DNA from: an uncultured Pelagibacteraceae bacterium
GTDB taxonomy: Bacteria > Pseudomonadota > Alphaproteobacteria > Pelagibacterales > Pelagibacteraceae
DNA: 33,584 nt
Assembly: GCA_902524105.1 (NCBI GenBank)
Contig: CABZCD010000009.1
Coordinates: 1 to 33,584, forward strand
Direction of reading: 5' to 3'
A program made the translations under genes and the position numbers. Under the pieces are notes generated by a model that saw nothing but the letters and a program-made list of their open reading frames with translations, had not been told where the DNA came from and made no database searches. Positions 1 to 14,013 of the stretch are shown piece after piece (the stretch's first letter is position 1; each line of letters starts with the position of its first letter).

Positions 1-453
<453 letters not shown>

Positions 454-481
454 TTATTTAAAAATAAAATAAAATTCATTT

Positions 482-2443
482 ATGGAAGTCCCTATCCTAT
501 TACCAAAAGTTTTTAACTATCCTTTTACGTATATTCACAACTCTCAAAAAATAAAAAATCTTAATCAAGGAGATATTGTAATTGTACCCTTTGGAAATAA
601 AAAGGAAATAGGTGTTGTATGGGATAAAATAAAAAAAACAGAAAAAAAAATCAAACTTAAAAACATAGAAAAAAAAATAACTAATATAAGTTTAGATAAA
701 AGAATAATAAAGTTTGTTAATTGGTTTTCCACTTATAATATTGTTCCAAAAGGAATGATTCTAAAAATGTGTTTGGGAAATTTAAAGAATTTTGATGGAG
801 CAAAGAAAAAAAAAACATTTAAAAATAAATTAACAAAAACAAAATATATCCTCAACAATGAACAAAAAAAAGCTTTAAATAACCTTGCAAGTTCAGGAAA
901 CAAATTTAACGTTTCTGTCTTACAAGGAGTTACTGGGTCCGGAAAAACTATGGTATATTTTGAGAGAATAAAAAGATTAGTAAAAGAAAATAAACAAGCT
1001 TTAATATTAATACCGGAAATATTTCTTACAACTCAATTTAAAAATAGATTCAAATTATTTTTTGGTTATGAGCCAGCAATTTGGCATTCTAAAATAAGCA
1101 TTAGCAAAAAAAGGGAAATCTGGTTATCAGTTGCAAAAAATAAAATTCAAATTGTTTTAGGTGCAAGATCATCTTTATTTTTACCTTTCAAAAATTTAGG
1201 TTTAATAGTTGTAGATGAAGAACACGACTCTTCTTATAAACAAGAGGAAAGCGTAATATATAATGCAAGGGATATGGCAGTATCGAGAGCATCTATTGAA
1301 GATATCCCTATACACTTGGTAACTTCAATTCCCTCATTAGAAACTTACAATAATATTAAAAATAAAAAATACAAAAAGACTGAATTAAAAAATAGATTCC
1401 AAAATTTTCCTTTACCTCAAACAAAAGTAATTAATTTAAATTTAGAAAATTTAAATAAAAAATCCATATCAGATGAAACAATTAAAATTGTTGAAACATA
1501 TTTAAAAAATAAAAATCAAATTCTTTTTTTTTTAAATAGAAGAGGATACGCCCCATTCCTTATTTGCAAAAAGTGCGGCTATAGACACGTTTGTCCAAAT
1601 TGTTCAATTTACTTAACTTACCATAAAATATTAAATAAAATTATTTGTCATCATTGCGGTTATCAAAGTATTTCAAAAAAAAAATGTAAAGATAAAAATC
1701 TTTTATGCGATTTTTCTTTTTATGGACCAGGTGTTGAAAAAGTATTTGAAGAATTAAAAAGTATTTTTCCAAATAAAACTGTAAAAATATTTTCAAGTGA
1801 TTATCTTCGAAAAAAAAAACAATCTGAAATTTTAATTAAAGAAATTAGCGAGGAAAAAATAGATATTCTTGTTGGCACACAAATGATCTCAAAAGGTTTC
1901 AATTTTCCTAAATTAAATTGTATAGTAGTTGTTGACGCGGACTTCACCGGAAAAGGTTTTGATTTAAGAACTACTGAAAAAAATATTCAACTTTATAATC
2001 AGCTTAGTGGTAGAGCTGGTAGGTTTTCCAGTGACTCTATAATTATTTATCAAACAATAAATCCTAATAATGAAGTTTTAAAAAATATTATAGAAAATAA
2101 AACGGAAAATTTTTTCACTAATGAATTAAGAATAAGAAAACAAAATAACCTTCCTCCATATTTTAGATTTATTTCTTTAATAATTTCTTCAAATACTAAA
2201 GAAAATAGTTATCAAGGGGCTTTAGAGATTAAGAAAAAAATTGAACATATTAACCATATAGAAATACTTGGACCAGTTGACTCCCCTATTTTAAAGAAGA
2301 AAAAAATGTTTAGAACAAGATTGCTAATACGTTCGGAAAGTAAGAATTTATGCCAGAAACCTTTAGTTAAAGTTTTAGAAAAGCTTAAAATATCGACTAA
2401 AATTAAACTCACAGTTGATGTTGATCCAATAAATTTCACATAA
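482..2443 (+). CDS. priA: Primosomal protein N' (PriA replication-restart helicase)
   Basis: Walker A GVTGSGKT, DEEH box, paired Cys zinc-binding region (CKKCGYRHVCPNC...CHHCGY), C-terminal LSGRAGR. Confidence 0.92.
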   Translation: MEVPILLPKVFNYPFTYIHNSQKIKNLNQGDIVIVPFGNKKEIGVVWDKIKKTEKKIKLKNIEKKITNISLDKRIIKFVNWFSTYNIVPKGMILKMCLGNLKNFDGAKKKKTFKNKLTKTKYILNNEQKKALNNLASSGNKFNVSVLQGVTGSGKTMVYFERIKRLVKENKQALILIPEIFLTTQFKNRFKLFFGYEPAIWHSKISISKKREIWLSVAKNKIQIVLGARSSLFLPFKNLGLIVVDEEHDSSYKQEESVIYNARDMAVSRASIEDIPIHLVTSIPSLETYNNIKNKKYKKTELKNRFQNFPLPQTKVINLNLENLNKKSISDETIKIVETYLKNKNQILFFLNRRGYAPFLICKKCGYRHVCPNCSIYLTYHKILNKIICHHCGYQSISKKKCKDKNLLCDFSFYGPGVEKVFEELKSIFPNKTVKIFSSDYLRKKKQSEILIKEISEEKIDILVGTQMISKGFNFPKLNCIVVVDADFTGKGFDLRTTEKNIQLYNQLSGRAGRFSSDSIIIYQTINPNNEVLKNIIENKTENFFTNELRIRKQNNLPPYFRFISLIISSNTKENSYQGALEIKKKIEHINHIEILGPVDSPILKKKKMFRTRLLIRSESKNLCQKPLVKVLEKLKISTKIKLTVDVDPINFT

Positions 2444-2517
2444 TTTAATATATCATCTTGAAGGGCTTATTAAGCTATGCTAGGACCATTTATTTCTTAA
2501 ATAATTCTTAAACAGGA

Positions 2518-3081
2518 TTGAAATTGAGTGGAGTAAAAACATTTTCAAGTGAGACCTCAGAGCGATATGCTTTAGCTTTGTTTGAGCTAGCTAATGAAAA
2601 TTCTGAAATCGATGATACTGAAAAAAATGTATCATTACTTCTTGAAATTTGTAATAAGAATTTAGATTTTATTAATTTTCTGAAAAACCCAACTAATCAA
2701 CTAGAGGTTCAAAGTAAAGTATTTTCTGAAATATCTAAGATAATGAAACTAAAAAAAACCTTAAGTAATTTTTTACAATTGATAATTAATAAAAGAAGAA
2801 TATATTTTTTAGACAAAATATTGGAAAGATTTATAAAATTAAGCTCTATAAGAAAAGGAAAACTAGATGCAATACTAATTTCTTCAAAAGACCTCTCTCA
2901 AAACGAAAAAAGTAGTATTAACCAAGAAATTTCTCAAGCTATTAAATCTACTATAAATTTTACATTTAAAACGGATAAAAGCCTTATTAGCGGTGTAAAA
3001 ATCCAAGTAGGAAGTTTACTTATAGACACATCAGTAAGCAATAAACTTAAAAGAATTAAACAATCAATGATCGAAAATTAA
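2518..3081 (+). CDS. atpH: F1 ATP synthase delta subunit (TTG start proposed)
   Basis: [13 protein letters not shown]-terminus, position directly before atpA, C-terminal [25 protein letters not shown]. Confidence 0.92.
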   Translation: MKLSGVKTFSSETSERYALALFELANENSEIDDTEKNVSLLLEICNKNLDFINFLKNPTNQLEVQSKVFSEISKIMKLKKTLSNFLQLIINKRRIYFLDKILERFIKLSSIRKGKLDAILISSKDLSQNEKSSINQEISQAIKSTINFTFKTDKSLISGVKIQVGSLLIDTSVSNKLKRIKQSMIEN

Positions 3082-3082
3082 T

Positions 3083-4613
3083 ATGGAAATCAATCCTTCT
3101 GAAATTACAAAATTACTTAAAGAACAAATAAAAAATTTTGGAGAAAAAGCCGAAGTATCCGAAGTAGGCAAAGTTTTGACTGTAGGAGATGGTATAGCAA
3201 GAGTTTATGGTCTAGACAATGTTCAAGCAGGGGAGATGGTTGAATTTAATGATGGTTCAAAAGGAATGGCTCTTAATTTAGAAAGCGATAATGTTGGTAT
3301 CGTTATATTTGGGGATGATAGACAAATTAAGGAAGGTGATACAGTCAAACGTACTAATTCAATAGTTGATGTGCCAGTTGGAAAAGAATTACTTGGTAGA
3401 GTAGTAGATGGTTTAGGTGTCCCAATAGACGGAAAAGGAAATTTATCTTCTAAAGTTCTAAGAAAGAGAGTTGAAGTAAAAGCTCCAGGAATCATACCTC
3501 GCCAATCAGTAAATGAACCAATGCAAACAGGTCTTAAAGCAATAGATAGTCTAATACCAATTGGAAGAGGTCAAAGGGAACTTATAATTGGGGATAGGCA
3601 AACAGGAAAGACTGCAGTTGCTGTAGATACAATAATTAACCAAAAAGCAATAAATGACTCTAACGATGAAAAGAAAAAACTTTATTGTGTTTATGTTGCA
3701 ATTGGCCAAAAAAGGTCAACTGTAGCACAAATAGTTAAAACATTAGAAGATGCTGGTGCAATGAAATACACCACAGTGGTATCTGCTACAGCTTCCGACT
3801 CCGCACCATTACAATTTTTAGCACCTTACACCGGATGTACTATTGGAGAATATTTTAGAGATAATGGAATGCATGCTTTAATAATTTACGATGATCTTTC
3901 AAAGCAGGCTGTTGCCTATCGACAAATGTCATTACTTCTTAGAAGACCACCTGGAAGAGAAGCTTATCCTGGGGATGTCTTTTATCTTCATAGTAGACTT
4001 CTAGAAAGAGCTGCAAAATTGAATGAAAAAAAAGGAGGAGGTTCTCTAACAGCTTTACCGATTATAGAGACCCAAGCCGGAGACGTTTCTGCATACATTC
4101 CAACAAATGTAATTTCAATAACTGATGGACAAATATTTTTAGAAACTGAATTATTCAATCAAGGTATTAGACCAGCTGTTAACGTAGGACTTTCTGTATC
4201 CAGAGTAGGTTCTGCAGCACAAACAAAAGCAATGAAAAAAGTGGCAGGTTCAATAAAACTTGAGCTTGCTCAGTACCGTGAGATGGCTGCATTTGCACAA
4301 TTTGGATCAGATTTAGACGTCTCAACTCAAAAACTTTTAAATAGAGGCTCTAAACTAACCGAATTACTAAAACAAAATCAATACTCTCCCTTAACTGTCG
4401 CTGAGCAAGTTGTATCTATTTTTACTGGAGTAAGTGGTTATCTAGATAATATTGAGTTAAATAAAATTAAAAAATTTGAGACTGATTTATTAGAGAAAGT
4501 CAAAAATGACTTTCCAGAAATATTAGAAAATATCAACTCTTCTGGAAAATTAGAGGATGAAATTAAAAAAAAATTAATTGAAGTAATAGAATCTCAAAAA
4601 AAGGAAGTAAAAA

Positions 4614-4621
<8 letters not shown>
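3083..4621 (+). CDS. atpA: F1 ATP synthase alpha subunit
   Basis: [63 protein letters not shown]. Confidence 0.98.
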
Positions 4622-6907
<2,286 letters not shown>

Positions 6908-6912
6908 TTTAA

Positions 6913-7293
6913 ATGTCAGAAGAATTTAAAATAGAGATAATAAGCCCAGATCAAAGTGTTTATTCTGGCAAAACTGAAGAAGCGGTTTTGCCCTGTTTTG
7001 AGGGACAAGTAACTGTTTTAAAAGATCATATACCTTTAATAACTTTTTTACGACCAGGCATTATAGAAATTGAAGGAAGTGAAAAGTTTTATGTAGAAGA
7101 TGGTACGGTAGAATTTTCAGACAATAATCTTTTAATACTTTCAGCAACAGTACAGAGTTTAAAAAATATTAAAACCCAAGAAGTTGGCTCCATGCTAAGA
7201 GAAGCTGAACAAATGCTTTCAAAAAATCAAGTATCCGATAAACAGAGGTATATTTTAAATTATAAAATTGAAACTTTAAAACAAATTAATTAA
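6913..7293 (+). CDS. atpC: F1 ATP synthase epsilon subunit
   Basis: FKIEIISPDQSVYSGKTEEAVLPCFEGQVTVLKDHIPLIT; last gene of atpHAGDC. Confidence 0.94.
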   Translation: MSEEFKIEIISPDQSVYSGKTEEAVLPCFEGQVTVLKDHIPLITFLRPGIIEIEGSEKFYVEDGTVEFSDNNLLILSATVQSLKNIKTQEVGSMLREAEQMLSKNQVSDKQRYILNYKIETLKQIN

Positions 7294-7780
7294 AAAAATT
7301 TTTTAGTTCAATTTTAAGTTTTTCATAAACTTTTTTTTTAAAATCAACTATCACCTCGGGTAATAAGTTGTAGTCTATCCATTTCCATTCAATAAATTCT
7401 GGATGTTTGGTATTTAAATTTATTTCACTTTCACTTCCAACAAACTTCACAATGAACCATTTTTGCTTTTGACCTCTATATCTACCTTTCCATATTTTTC
7501 CTAACAAATTTGGAGGTAATTCATATTCCAACCAGTTTTCAATTTCTTTTACAACTTCAATTTTTTTAATACTTGTTTCTTCTACAAGCTCTCTTTTCAT
7601 TGCATTAAATGGAGTTTCATTAATGTTTATTCCTCCTTGCGGCATTTGCCATTTATCTATTGGGTTATCTTTTCTTTTACCAACAAAAACTTCATTATTT
7701 TTGTTCAACACAATAACTCCAACTCCTTGTCTCATTGGTAATTTACTTAAGATTTTATGACTGGAAAAGTTTAATGGCAT
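7286..7780 (-). CDS. rppH: RNA pyrophosphohydrolase (NUDIX, RppH-like)
   Basis: Nudix box GGININETPFNAMKRELVEETSI; WQMPQGGI and WLEYELPPNL typical of RppH. Confidence 0.88.
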   Translation of the reverse strand: MPLNFSSHKILSKLPMRQGVGVIVLNKNNEVFVGKRKDNPIDKWQMPQGGININETPFNAMKRELVEETSIKKIEVVKEIENWLEYELPPNLLGKIWKGRYRGQKQKWFIVKFVGSESEINLNTKHPEFIEWKWIDYNLLPEVIVDFKKKVYEKLKIELKNFFN

Positions 7781-8900
7781 ACTTTAACTGATTATCTTTG
7801 TCGGAGTTTAATTCAAATTGATTTTCTTCTTTAACAATTATATCCGGGGATACTCCAACTTCCGAAATCGACTTTCCAGATGGTAAATAATATTTTGAGA
7901 TTGTTAGTCTGATACCTCCTCCATTTTTAAGAGGGATTATAGATTGAACAGAACCTTTTCCGTAAGAATTTTCACCAAGTATAATAGCTCTTTTATGATC
8001 TTTAAGAGCTCCCGCGAATATTTCTGAAGCAGACGCAGATCCATTATTTATTAAAACAATAACAGGTTTGCCTTTAATTCCATCCCCGGCTCTAGCAAAA
8101 AATTTTCTTGTTTCGCTTATTTTTCTGCCTTTTGTGGATACTATTTCTCCTTTCTCTAAAAAAAAGTCTGTAATAGTAATCGCTTGATTCAAAAGACCTC
8201 CCGGATTATTTCTTAAGTCAATTATATAACCTATTAATCTATTTTGTTTTTCAAAATTTTTAATTTTTTTAATAAATTGTTTATCGCTATTTTCGTTAAA
8301 AGATTTTAGTTTCACATAACCAATATTATTTTGATCACCTAATATTTTTGACTCTACTGATTTAACTTCAATTATTTGTCTTTGTATTTTAAAAGTGAGA
8401 GATTTTTTAACACCTTTTCGTCTTATCGTAAGGTCTATACTTGATCCGACAGGACCTCTCATTAATTTAACTGCTTCCATTAAAGTCTTACCTTGAACCT
8501 GATCATTATTAATTCTAACTATATAGTCACCAGCTTTTATTCCAGCTTTTTCTGCTGGAGTATCCGCAATTGGTGCTATGACTTTTACTACTCCTGCCTC
8601 CATACCGATTTCAATTCCCAATCCTCCAAATTCACCTTTAGACTCTGTTTGCATACTTTTAAAAAGTTCAGGTGACATATAAGCTGAATAAGGGTCTAAA
8701 GATTGTAATACGCCGTTAATAGCAGAGTCCATTACATCAGCCTGATCTATATCATCGACATACTCTTGTTTAATTTTTTCTAATACTTCACCAAATAAAT
8801 CTATTTTTTCATATAGTTTATCCGAGTTAGTATTAGCTTGAACCTTTGAGTTGAGTAAAATTAAAAATACGAATATTACATTTAAAAAAAATTTTTTCAT
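7755..8900 (-). CDS. ctpA: Carboxy-terminal processing protease (S41 family, PDZ domain)
   Basis: Signal peptide, PDZ region, catalytic GSASASEIFAGALKDHKRAIILGENSYGKGSVQ. Confidence 0.93.
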   Translation of the reverse strand: MKKFFLNVIFVFLILLNSKVQANTNSDKLYEKIDLFGEVLEKIKQEYVDDIDQADVMDSAINGVLQSLDPYSAYMSPELFKSMQTESKGEFGGLGIEIGMEAGVVKVIAPIADTPAEKAGIKAGDYIVRINNDQVQGKTLMEAVKLMRGPVGSSIDLTIRRKGVKKSLTFKIQRQIIEVKSVESKILGDQNNIGYVKLKSFNENSDKQFIKKIKNFEKQNRLIGYIIDLRNNPGGLLNQAITITDFFLEKGEIVSTKGRKISETRKFFARAGDGIKGKPVIVLINNGSASASEIFAGALKDHKRAIILGENSYGKGSVQSIIPLKNGGGIRLTISKYYLPSGKSISEVGVSPDIIVKEENQFELNSDKDNQLKYAIKLFQS

Positions 8901-9244
8901 ATTAAAGCCTTCTCTTTAGGTAAATCTTCTGACCACATTTTCTCTAAATCATAAAATGATCTTTTATCCGGATGAAATAAATGAACAATTATATCGATAG
9001 TATCAACAAGCTTCCAATCACTGCTTTCATAACCTTCTATTTTACAGTTATTTAATCCGTATTTTTTAAGCTCTAGTAAAAGATTTTCCGACAAGGATTG
9101 TAAATGCCTTGAAGATGTGCCTGAGGCAATAATCATATAATCTGCAATATATGATTTTTTTTTAAGATCAATAGTAACTATGTTATTTGCTTTATTTTTG
9201 TTTAATGTACTTTCTATTATTCTTTTAATCTTTTTAATTTCCAT
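8897..9244 (-). CDS. rsfS: Ribosomal silencing factor RsfS
   Basis: DYMIIASGTSSRHLQSL, IEGYESSDWKLVDTIDIIVHLFHPDKRSFYDLEKMW. Confidence 0.92.
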   Translation of the reverse strand: MEIKKIKRIIESTLNKNKANNIVTIDLKKKSYIADYMIIASGTSSRHLQSLSENLLLELKKYGLNNCKIEGYESSDWKLVDTIDIIVHLFHPDKRSFYDLEKMWSEDLPKEKALI

Positions 9245-9770
9245 TAATAATTTTAGTTCTTAATTGTGTTGAAGATATATCTATCTTCAAATTTTTAAAA
9301 AATTTAATATTTTTACTTTTCAGATGTCTCATTATAACAGATTTTCTAGCTTTTGTGTCAAATCCTTTTCTAGAAAAAACAACTAAATTACTCATTTTTA
9401 ATAATTCTTTATAATTTTTCCATTTATGAAAATTTATTAGGTTGTCTGATCCAATAATAAAAAAAATTTTATAATTATGACGATTTTTTAAAGATTTTAT
9501 CAGAGCTATCGAAGTTTTTGACTTTAACTTATCCTCATAATGTTTTAATTGAATTTTTTTATGCCCTTTAATTATTTTACGGCATAATTTCTTCCTCAAT
9601 TTAAAAGAGAAAAATGGTTTTTTTTTGAGTGGATTTTTCTTTGTAATTGCCCAAATAACCTTTTTTAATTTTAAATTTTTGATACTTTTTTTACTTACAT
9701 ACAAATGTCCTTTATGTGGAGGGTCGAAACTTCCTCCAAGTACACCAATATTTTCCAAATTATTTTTCAC
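9234..9770 (-). CDS. nadD: Nicotinate-nucleotide adenylyltransferase
   Basis: IGVLGGSFDPPHKGHLYVS, FIIGSDNLINFHKWKNYKELL, ISSTQLR. Confidence 0.93.
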   Translation of the reverse strand: MKNNLENIGVLGGSFDPPHKGHLYVSKKSIKNLKLKKVIWAITKKNPLKKKPFFSFKLRKKLCRKIIKGHKKIQLKHYEDKLKSKTSIALIKSLKNRHNYKIFFIIGSDNLINFHKWKNYKELLKMSNLVVFSRKGFDTKARKSVIMRHLKSKNIKFFKNLKIDISSTQLRTKIINGN

Positions 9771-9776
9771 AATAAG

Positions 9777-11018
9777 TTATGGTCTTACTACATTCTTACC
9801 TTTAACGATGTATTTATAAGAGGTTAATTGATTAAGTCCAACCGGTCCTCTTGGCGGAAGCTTGTTGGTTGATATACCTATTTCCCCTCCAAAACCAAAC
9901 TCACCACCATCAGCAAACTGAGTAGAAACATTATGCATGGCTATTGAACTATTTATATTATTCAAAAAAAATGAGGTATTTTTTTTATTATTTGAAATTA
10001 TACAGTCCGTGTGCATTGTTCCATATTTAAGCACATGAGATACTGCCTCTTTAACATTTTTAACACTTTTAACTGATAACTTTTTATCTAAATATTCTGT
10101 TCTCCAATCCAATTCTTTTGCTTGTTTTAATTTGTTATTAAAAAATTTATTAATTTTTTTATCAACTACAACTTCACATCCACTTTCAATTAATGAATTT
10201 ATAACTTTAATGACTTTAGCTTTTAAAATGTTTTCATTTATTAAAAGTGTTTCCAAAGCTCCACATATACTTGTTCTTCTCATTTTTGCATTTAAAATTA
10301 TTTTTATTGCATCATTAAGATTATTTTCTTTATCTAAATAAATATGACAAAGACCTTCTAAGTGTCCAATTACGTGAACATTTGAATATTTTTGAACTTT
10401 AGCGACCAAATTCTTACCACCTCTTGGTACAATTACGTCAATATATTTTGACATTTTTGATAATAAAAAATCTACAATTTTTCTACTTTTATTTTCTATA
10501 AACTGAAGGCAATTTTCATCAATTTTATTTTTTTTTAAAGACTTCCGAAATAAGTCAGAGAGAATTTTATTTGAGTAAAATGCTTCGCTCCCACCTCTTA
10601 GAATTGCACAATTACTTGATTTAAGACACAATGCTGCAACATCCGCTGTCACATTTGGTCTGCTCTCATATATTATACCTATTACTCCGATTGGTGTAGT
10701 TACTCGCTTTATGTTAAGTTTGTTTTTTCTAGTCCAACTTTCTAAAGTTTTACCAATAGGATTTGGAAATTTTTTAATTTCTTTGATAGAATTTATAATA
10801 TTCTCAATTTTTTTTTCATCTAAGATAAGCCTGTCAAGTACATTCTGCCTTTTAAGATTTTTAACATCCTTAGTGTTTTCTCTTATAATTTTTTTTTTAT
10901 TAATTGAAATAAGTTGAATATATTCATCTAAAGTTTTGTTAATCTTTTTATGATCTACTTTTTTTAAATGTTCAAATGCTTTTTTCGATTTAAGTCCAAT
11001 TTTCAAAATATTTTTCAT
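9777..11018 (-). CDS. proA: Gamma-glutamyl phosphate reductase
   Basis: GVIGIIYESRPNVTADVAALCLKSSNCAILRGGSEA, RRTSICGALETLL, FGFGGEIGISTNKLPPRGPVGLNQLTSYKY. Confidence 0.95.
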   Translation of the reverse strand: MKNILKIGLKSKKAFEHLKKVDHKKINKTLDEYIQLISINKKKIIRENTKDVKNLKRQNVLDRLILDEKKIENIINSIKEIKKFPNPIGKTLESWTRKNKLNIKRVTTPIGVIGIIYESRPNVTADVAALCLKSSNCAILRGGSEAFYSNKILSDLFRKSLKKNKIDENCLQFIENKSRKIVDFLLSKMSKYIDVIVPRGGKNLVAKVQKYSNVHVIGHLEGLCHIYLDKENNLNDAIKIILNAKMRRTSICGALETLLINENILKAKVIKVINSLIESGCEVVVDKKINKFFNNKLKQAKELDWRTEYLDKKLSVKSVKNVKEAVSHVLKYGTMHTDCIISNNKKNTSFFLNNINSSIAMHNVSTQFADGGEFGFGGEIGISTNKLPPRGPVGLNQLTSYKYIVKGKNVVRP

Positions 11019-11019
11019 A

Positions 11020-12111
11020 TTAAAGTTTCACCATATCATCTTTATGAACAACCTCAGTTTTACTAGCATATCCAAGTATTCTTTCTATTTCATTGCTTTG
11101 TCTACCTTTAATTTTTCTTATTTCATTTGAGGAAAAAGATGCTAATCCTCTAGCAAGTTTATTATTATCTTCATCTGCAATTAAAATATTTTCTCCTTTA
11201 TCAAACTTGCCACTTATTGTTTTTATACCTGCAGCTAATAAACTTTTTCCATTTTTAAGTGCATTTGCTGCTCCTTGGTCTATAAAAATCGTACCAAGCG
11301 AACTTAATGAACTTACAATCCATTTTTTTCTTGCAGCCATAGTAGAAATTTTAGGTACAAATTTAGTAAATATTTTCTTTTCTACCATATATTTAATAGG
11401 ATTTTTTCTATTTCCGTTACCTATAAACATGTGACAACCAGCATTCATACAAATACTAGCAGCTTCAAGTTTTGTAATCATTCCGCCGGAACCATAACTA
11501 TTAATTCTTGAATCAGCCAATTTGTAAATATTATTGTTTAAGTTTTTTACTTCTTTAATTAAATTTTTTTTATTTCCTTTGTCATAAAGACCATCCACAT
11601 CTGAAAAAATTATTAATGTATCCGCACCTATAATCTGCGAAACTCTTGCTGCCAATCTATCATTATCACCATATTTTATTTCAGATGTAGCGGTTGTGTC
11701 ATTTTCATTTACTATTGGAATAGCTTTTAATTTAAACAAGTTATCAAATGTTCTTCTTACATTTAAAGCCCTTCTTCTTTGTTCAGTATCATCTGGTGAA
11801 ATTAAGATTTGACCTACCTTAAAATTATTTTTTTTAAATATTTTTTGAAATTCTTCAGCTAAATGTATTTGACCTATAGATGCTATAGCTTGACTCATTT
11901 CCAGTTTTATTTTTTTTTGTTTAATTTTTAAATAATTTTGTCCAATAGCAATAGCACCAGAAGAAACAATTACAATATCTCTATTTTTCTTATATTTTTT
12001 TATGTCCTTTATTAAACTATTTACCCAGGTCTTTTTAAAGTTTCCTTTTTTATCTATGACCGTGGTTGACCCCAGTTTTATTACTATTTTTTTTGAATTA
12101 TTTATTAACAT
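11020..12111 (-). CDS. proB: Glutamate 5-kinase
   Basis: KIVIKLGSTTV, IVSSGAIAIG, NENDTTAT..YGDNDRLAARVSQIIGADTLIIFSDVDGLY, C-terminal PUA-like region. Confidence 0.95.
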   Translation of the reverse strand: MLINNSKKIVIKLGSTTVIDKKGNFKKTWVNSLIKDIKKYKKNRDIVIVSSGAIAIGQNYLKIKQKKIKLEMSQAIASIGQIHLAEEFQKIFKKNNFKVGQILISPDDTEQRRRALNVRRTFDNLFKLKAIPIVNENDTTATSEIKYGDNDRLAARVSQIIGADTLIIFSDVDGLYDKGNKKNLIKEVKNLNNNIYKLADSRINSYGSGGMITKLEAASICMNAGCHMFIGNGNRKNPIKYMVEKKIFTKFVPKISTMAARKKWIVSSLSSLGTIFIDQGAANALKNGKSLLAAGIKTISGKFDKGENILIADEDNNKLARGLASFSSNEIRKIKGRQSNEIERILGYASKTEVVHKDDMVKL

Positions 12112-12232
12112 TTTTCTTTTTCCTTGCTTTGCTTGGTAGTAGTCCTTTGTTAACAGCTCTAGCTCTTTCTGAGAAACCTAATTTTTCTCCATTTTTAATT
12201 TTTCTTTTAATTGTAGATAACTTTGCAACCAT
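12098..12232 (-). CDS. Small basic hypothetical protein, 44 aa (MVAKLSTIKRKIKNGEKLGFSERARAVNKGLLPSKARKKKNVNK)
   Basis: Translated by hand from the minus strand; not in the supplied ORF track. ATG at 12232, TAA at 12100-12098, 3' end overlaps the proB start; co-directional with obgE and proB and fills the otherwise largest gap in this cluster. Confidence 0.65.
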   Translation of the reverse strand: MVAKLSTIKRKIKNGEKLGFSERARAVNKGLLPSKARKKKNVNK

Positions 12233-12255
12233 TTTAAAAATTTTTATCTTGCATA

Positions 12256-13260
<1,005 letters not shown>

Positions 13261-13277
13261 TTAAGTTATTTATATTT

Positions 13278-13532
13278 TTAGCTAGGGATTACAGAAACAA
13301 AAGTTCTGTTCAGTTTTGATTTTTTAAATTTTACTTTACCTTTAATTAAAGAGTAAATCGAGTGGTCTTTGCCCATACCCACATTGTTTCCTGGATGAAT
13401 TTTTGTACCTCTTTGTCTTACAATAATGTTTCCTGGAATGACTAGTTGATCACCGTATCTTTTAACCCCAAGTCTTCGGCCTTTACTATCTCTTCCATTA
13501 CGAGATGATCCACCTGCTTTTTTTGTTGCCAT
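13278..13532 (-). CDS. rpmA: 50S ribosomal protein L27
   Basis: [48 protein letters not shown]. Confidence 0.98.
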   Translation of the reverse strand: MATKKAGGSSRNGRDSKGRRLGVKRYGDQLVIPGNIIVRQRGTKIHPGNNVGMGKDHSIYSLIKGKVKFKKSKLNRTFVSVIPS

Positions 13533-13540
13533 TTAATTTC

Positions 13541-13948
13541 CTATTTATTTTTAATCTTTTTTATATCTTCTTTTTTATCTTTTACAGCTTTCTTTTTTTC
13601 AACTATTTTTGCTTCATCAATAACTTTTCCACCTTTAGCTAAGATTTTTGTAATCTGTATTTTAGAATGTTGTTGTCTATGTCCATTTTTTTTTCTTGAA
13701 TTTTTTCTTCTTCTCTTGTGAAAAATTAGTATTGTTCTGTCTTTAACATTATCTAAAAGTTTAGCCTCAACTGTAGCACCCTCAACACTTGGATTTCCAA
13801 TCTCTGTATTTTTATTATCATTTAAAAGCAAAACATTTTTAAATTTAATAGTCTCACCTTTTTTAGCATCAAGTTTCTCTATTTCTAGGATTTTACTTGT
13901 AGAGACTTTATATTGCTTCCCACCTGTTTCAATTATTGCAAATGACAT
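13541..13948 (-). CDS. rplU: 50S ribosomal protein L21 with Lys-rich C-terminal tail
   Basis: MSFAIIETGGKQYKVS, FHKRRRKNSRKKNGHRQQHSKIQITKI; tail KKKAVKDKKEDIKKIKNK. Confidence 0.97.
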   Translation of the reverse strand: MSFAIIETGGKQYKVSTSKILEIEKLDAKKGETIKFKNVLLLNDNKNTEIGNPSVEGATVEAKLLDNVKDRTILIFHKRRRKNSRKKNGHRQQHSKIQITKILAKGGKVIDEAKIVEKKKAVKDKKEDIKKIKNK

Positions 13949-13987
13949 AAATTTCTATTTTTTAGTTTTCACGCAATATAGCCTTCA

Positions 13988-13996
13988 ATTATATCA
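13988..13996 (-). promoter_or_regulatory. Candidate extended -10 promoter element (TGATATAAT) for rplU-rpmA
   Basis: Minus strand reads TGATATAAT about 40 nt upstream of the rplU start, in the gloB-rplU gap; matches TGnTATAAT; no good -35 seen. Confidence 0.45.
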
Positions 13997-14013
13997 AGTC
14001 AAGAATATTGAGC

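Noticed and set aside
2212-2439. Minus-strand 75-aa ORF antisense to priA
   Set aside because: Lies fully inside the conserved priA frame; hydrophobic/Phe-rich composition is the expected complement of a Lys-rich AT-rich gene.
2455-2520. Possible promoter TTGAAG...TAGGAC or TATGCT ahead of atpH
   Set aside because: Either spacing or -10 match is poor; an atp promoter is plausible here but not supportable by eye.
3223-3495. Minus-strand 90-aa ORF antisense to atpA
   Set aside because: Shadow ORF within strongly conserved atpA; no recognisable motif or SD.
11093-11434. Plus-strand 113-aa ORF antisense to proB
   Set aside because: Low-complexity hydrophobic shadow of a conserved gene.
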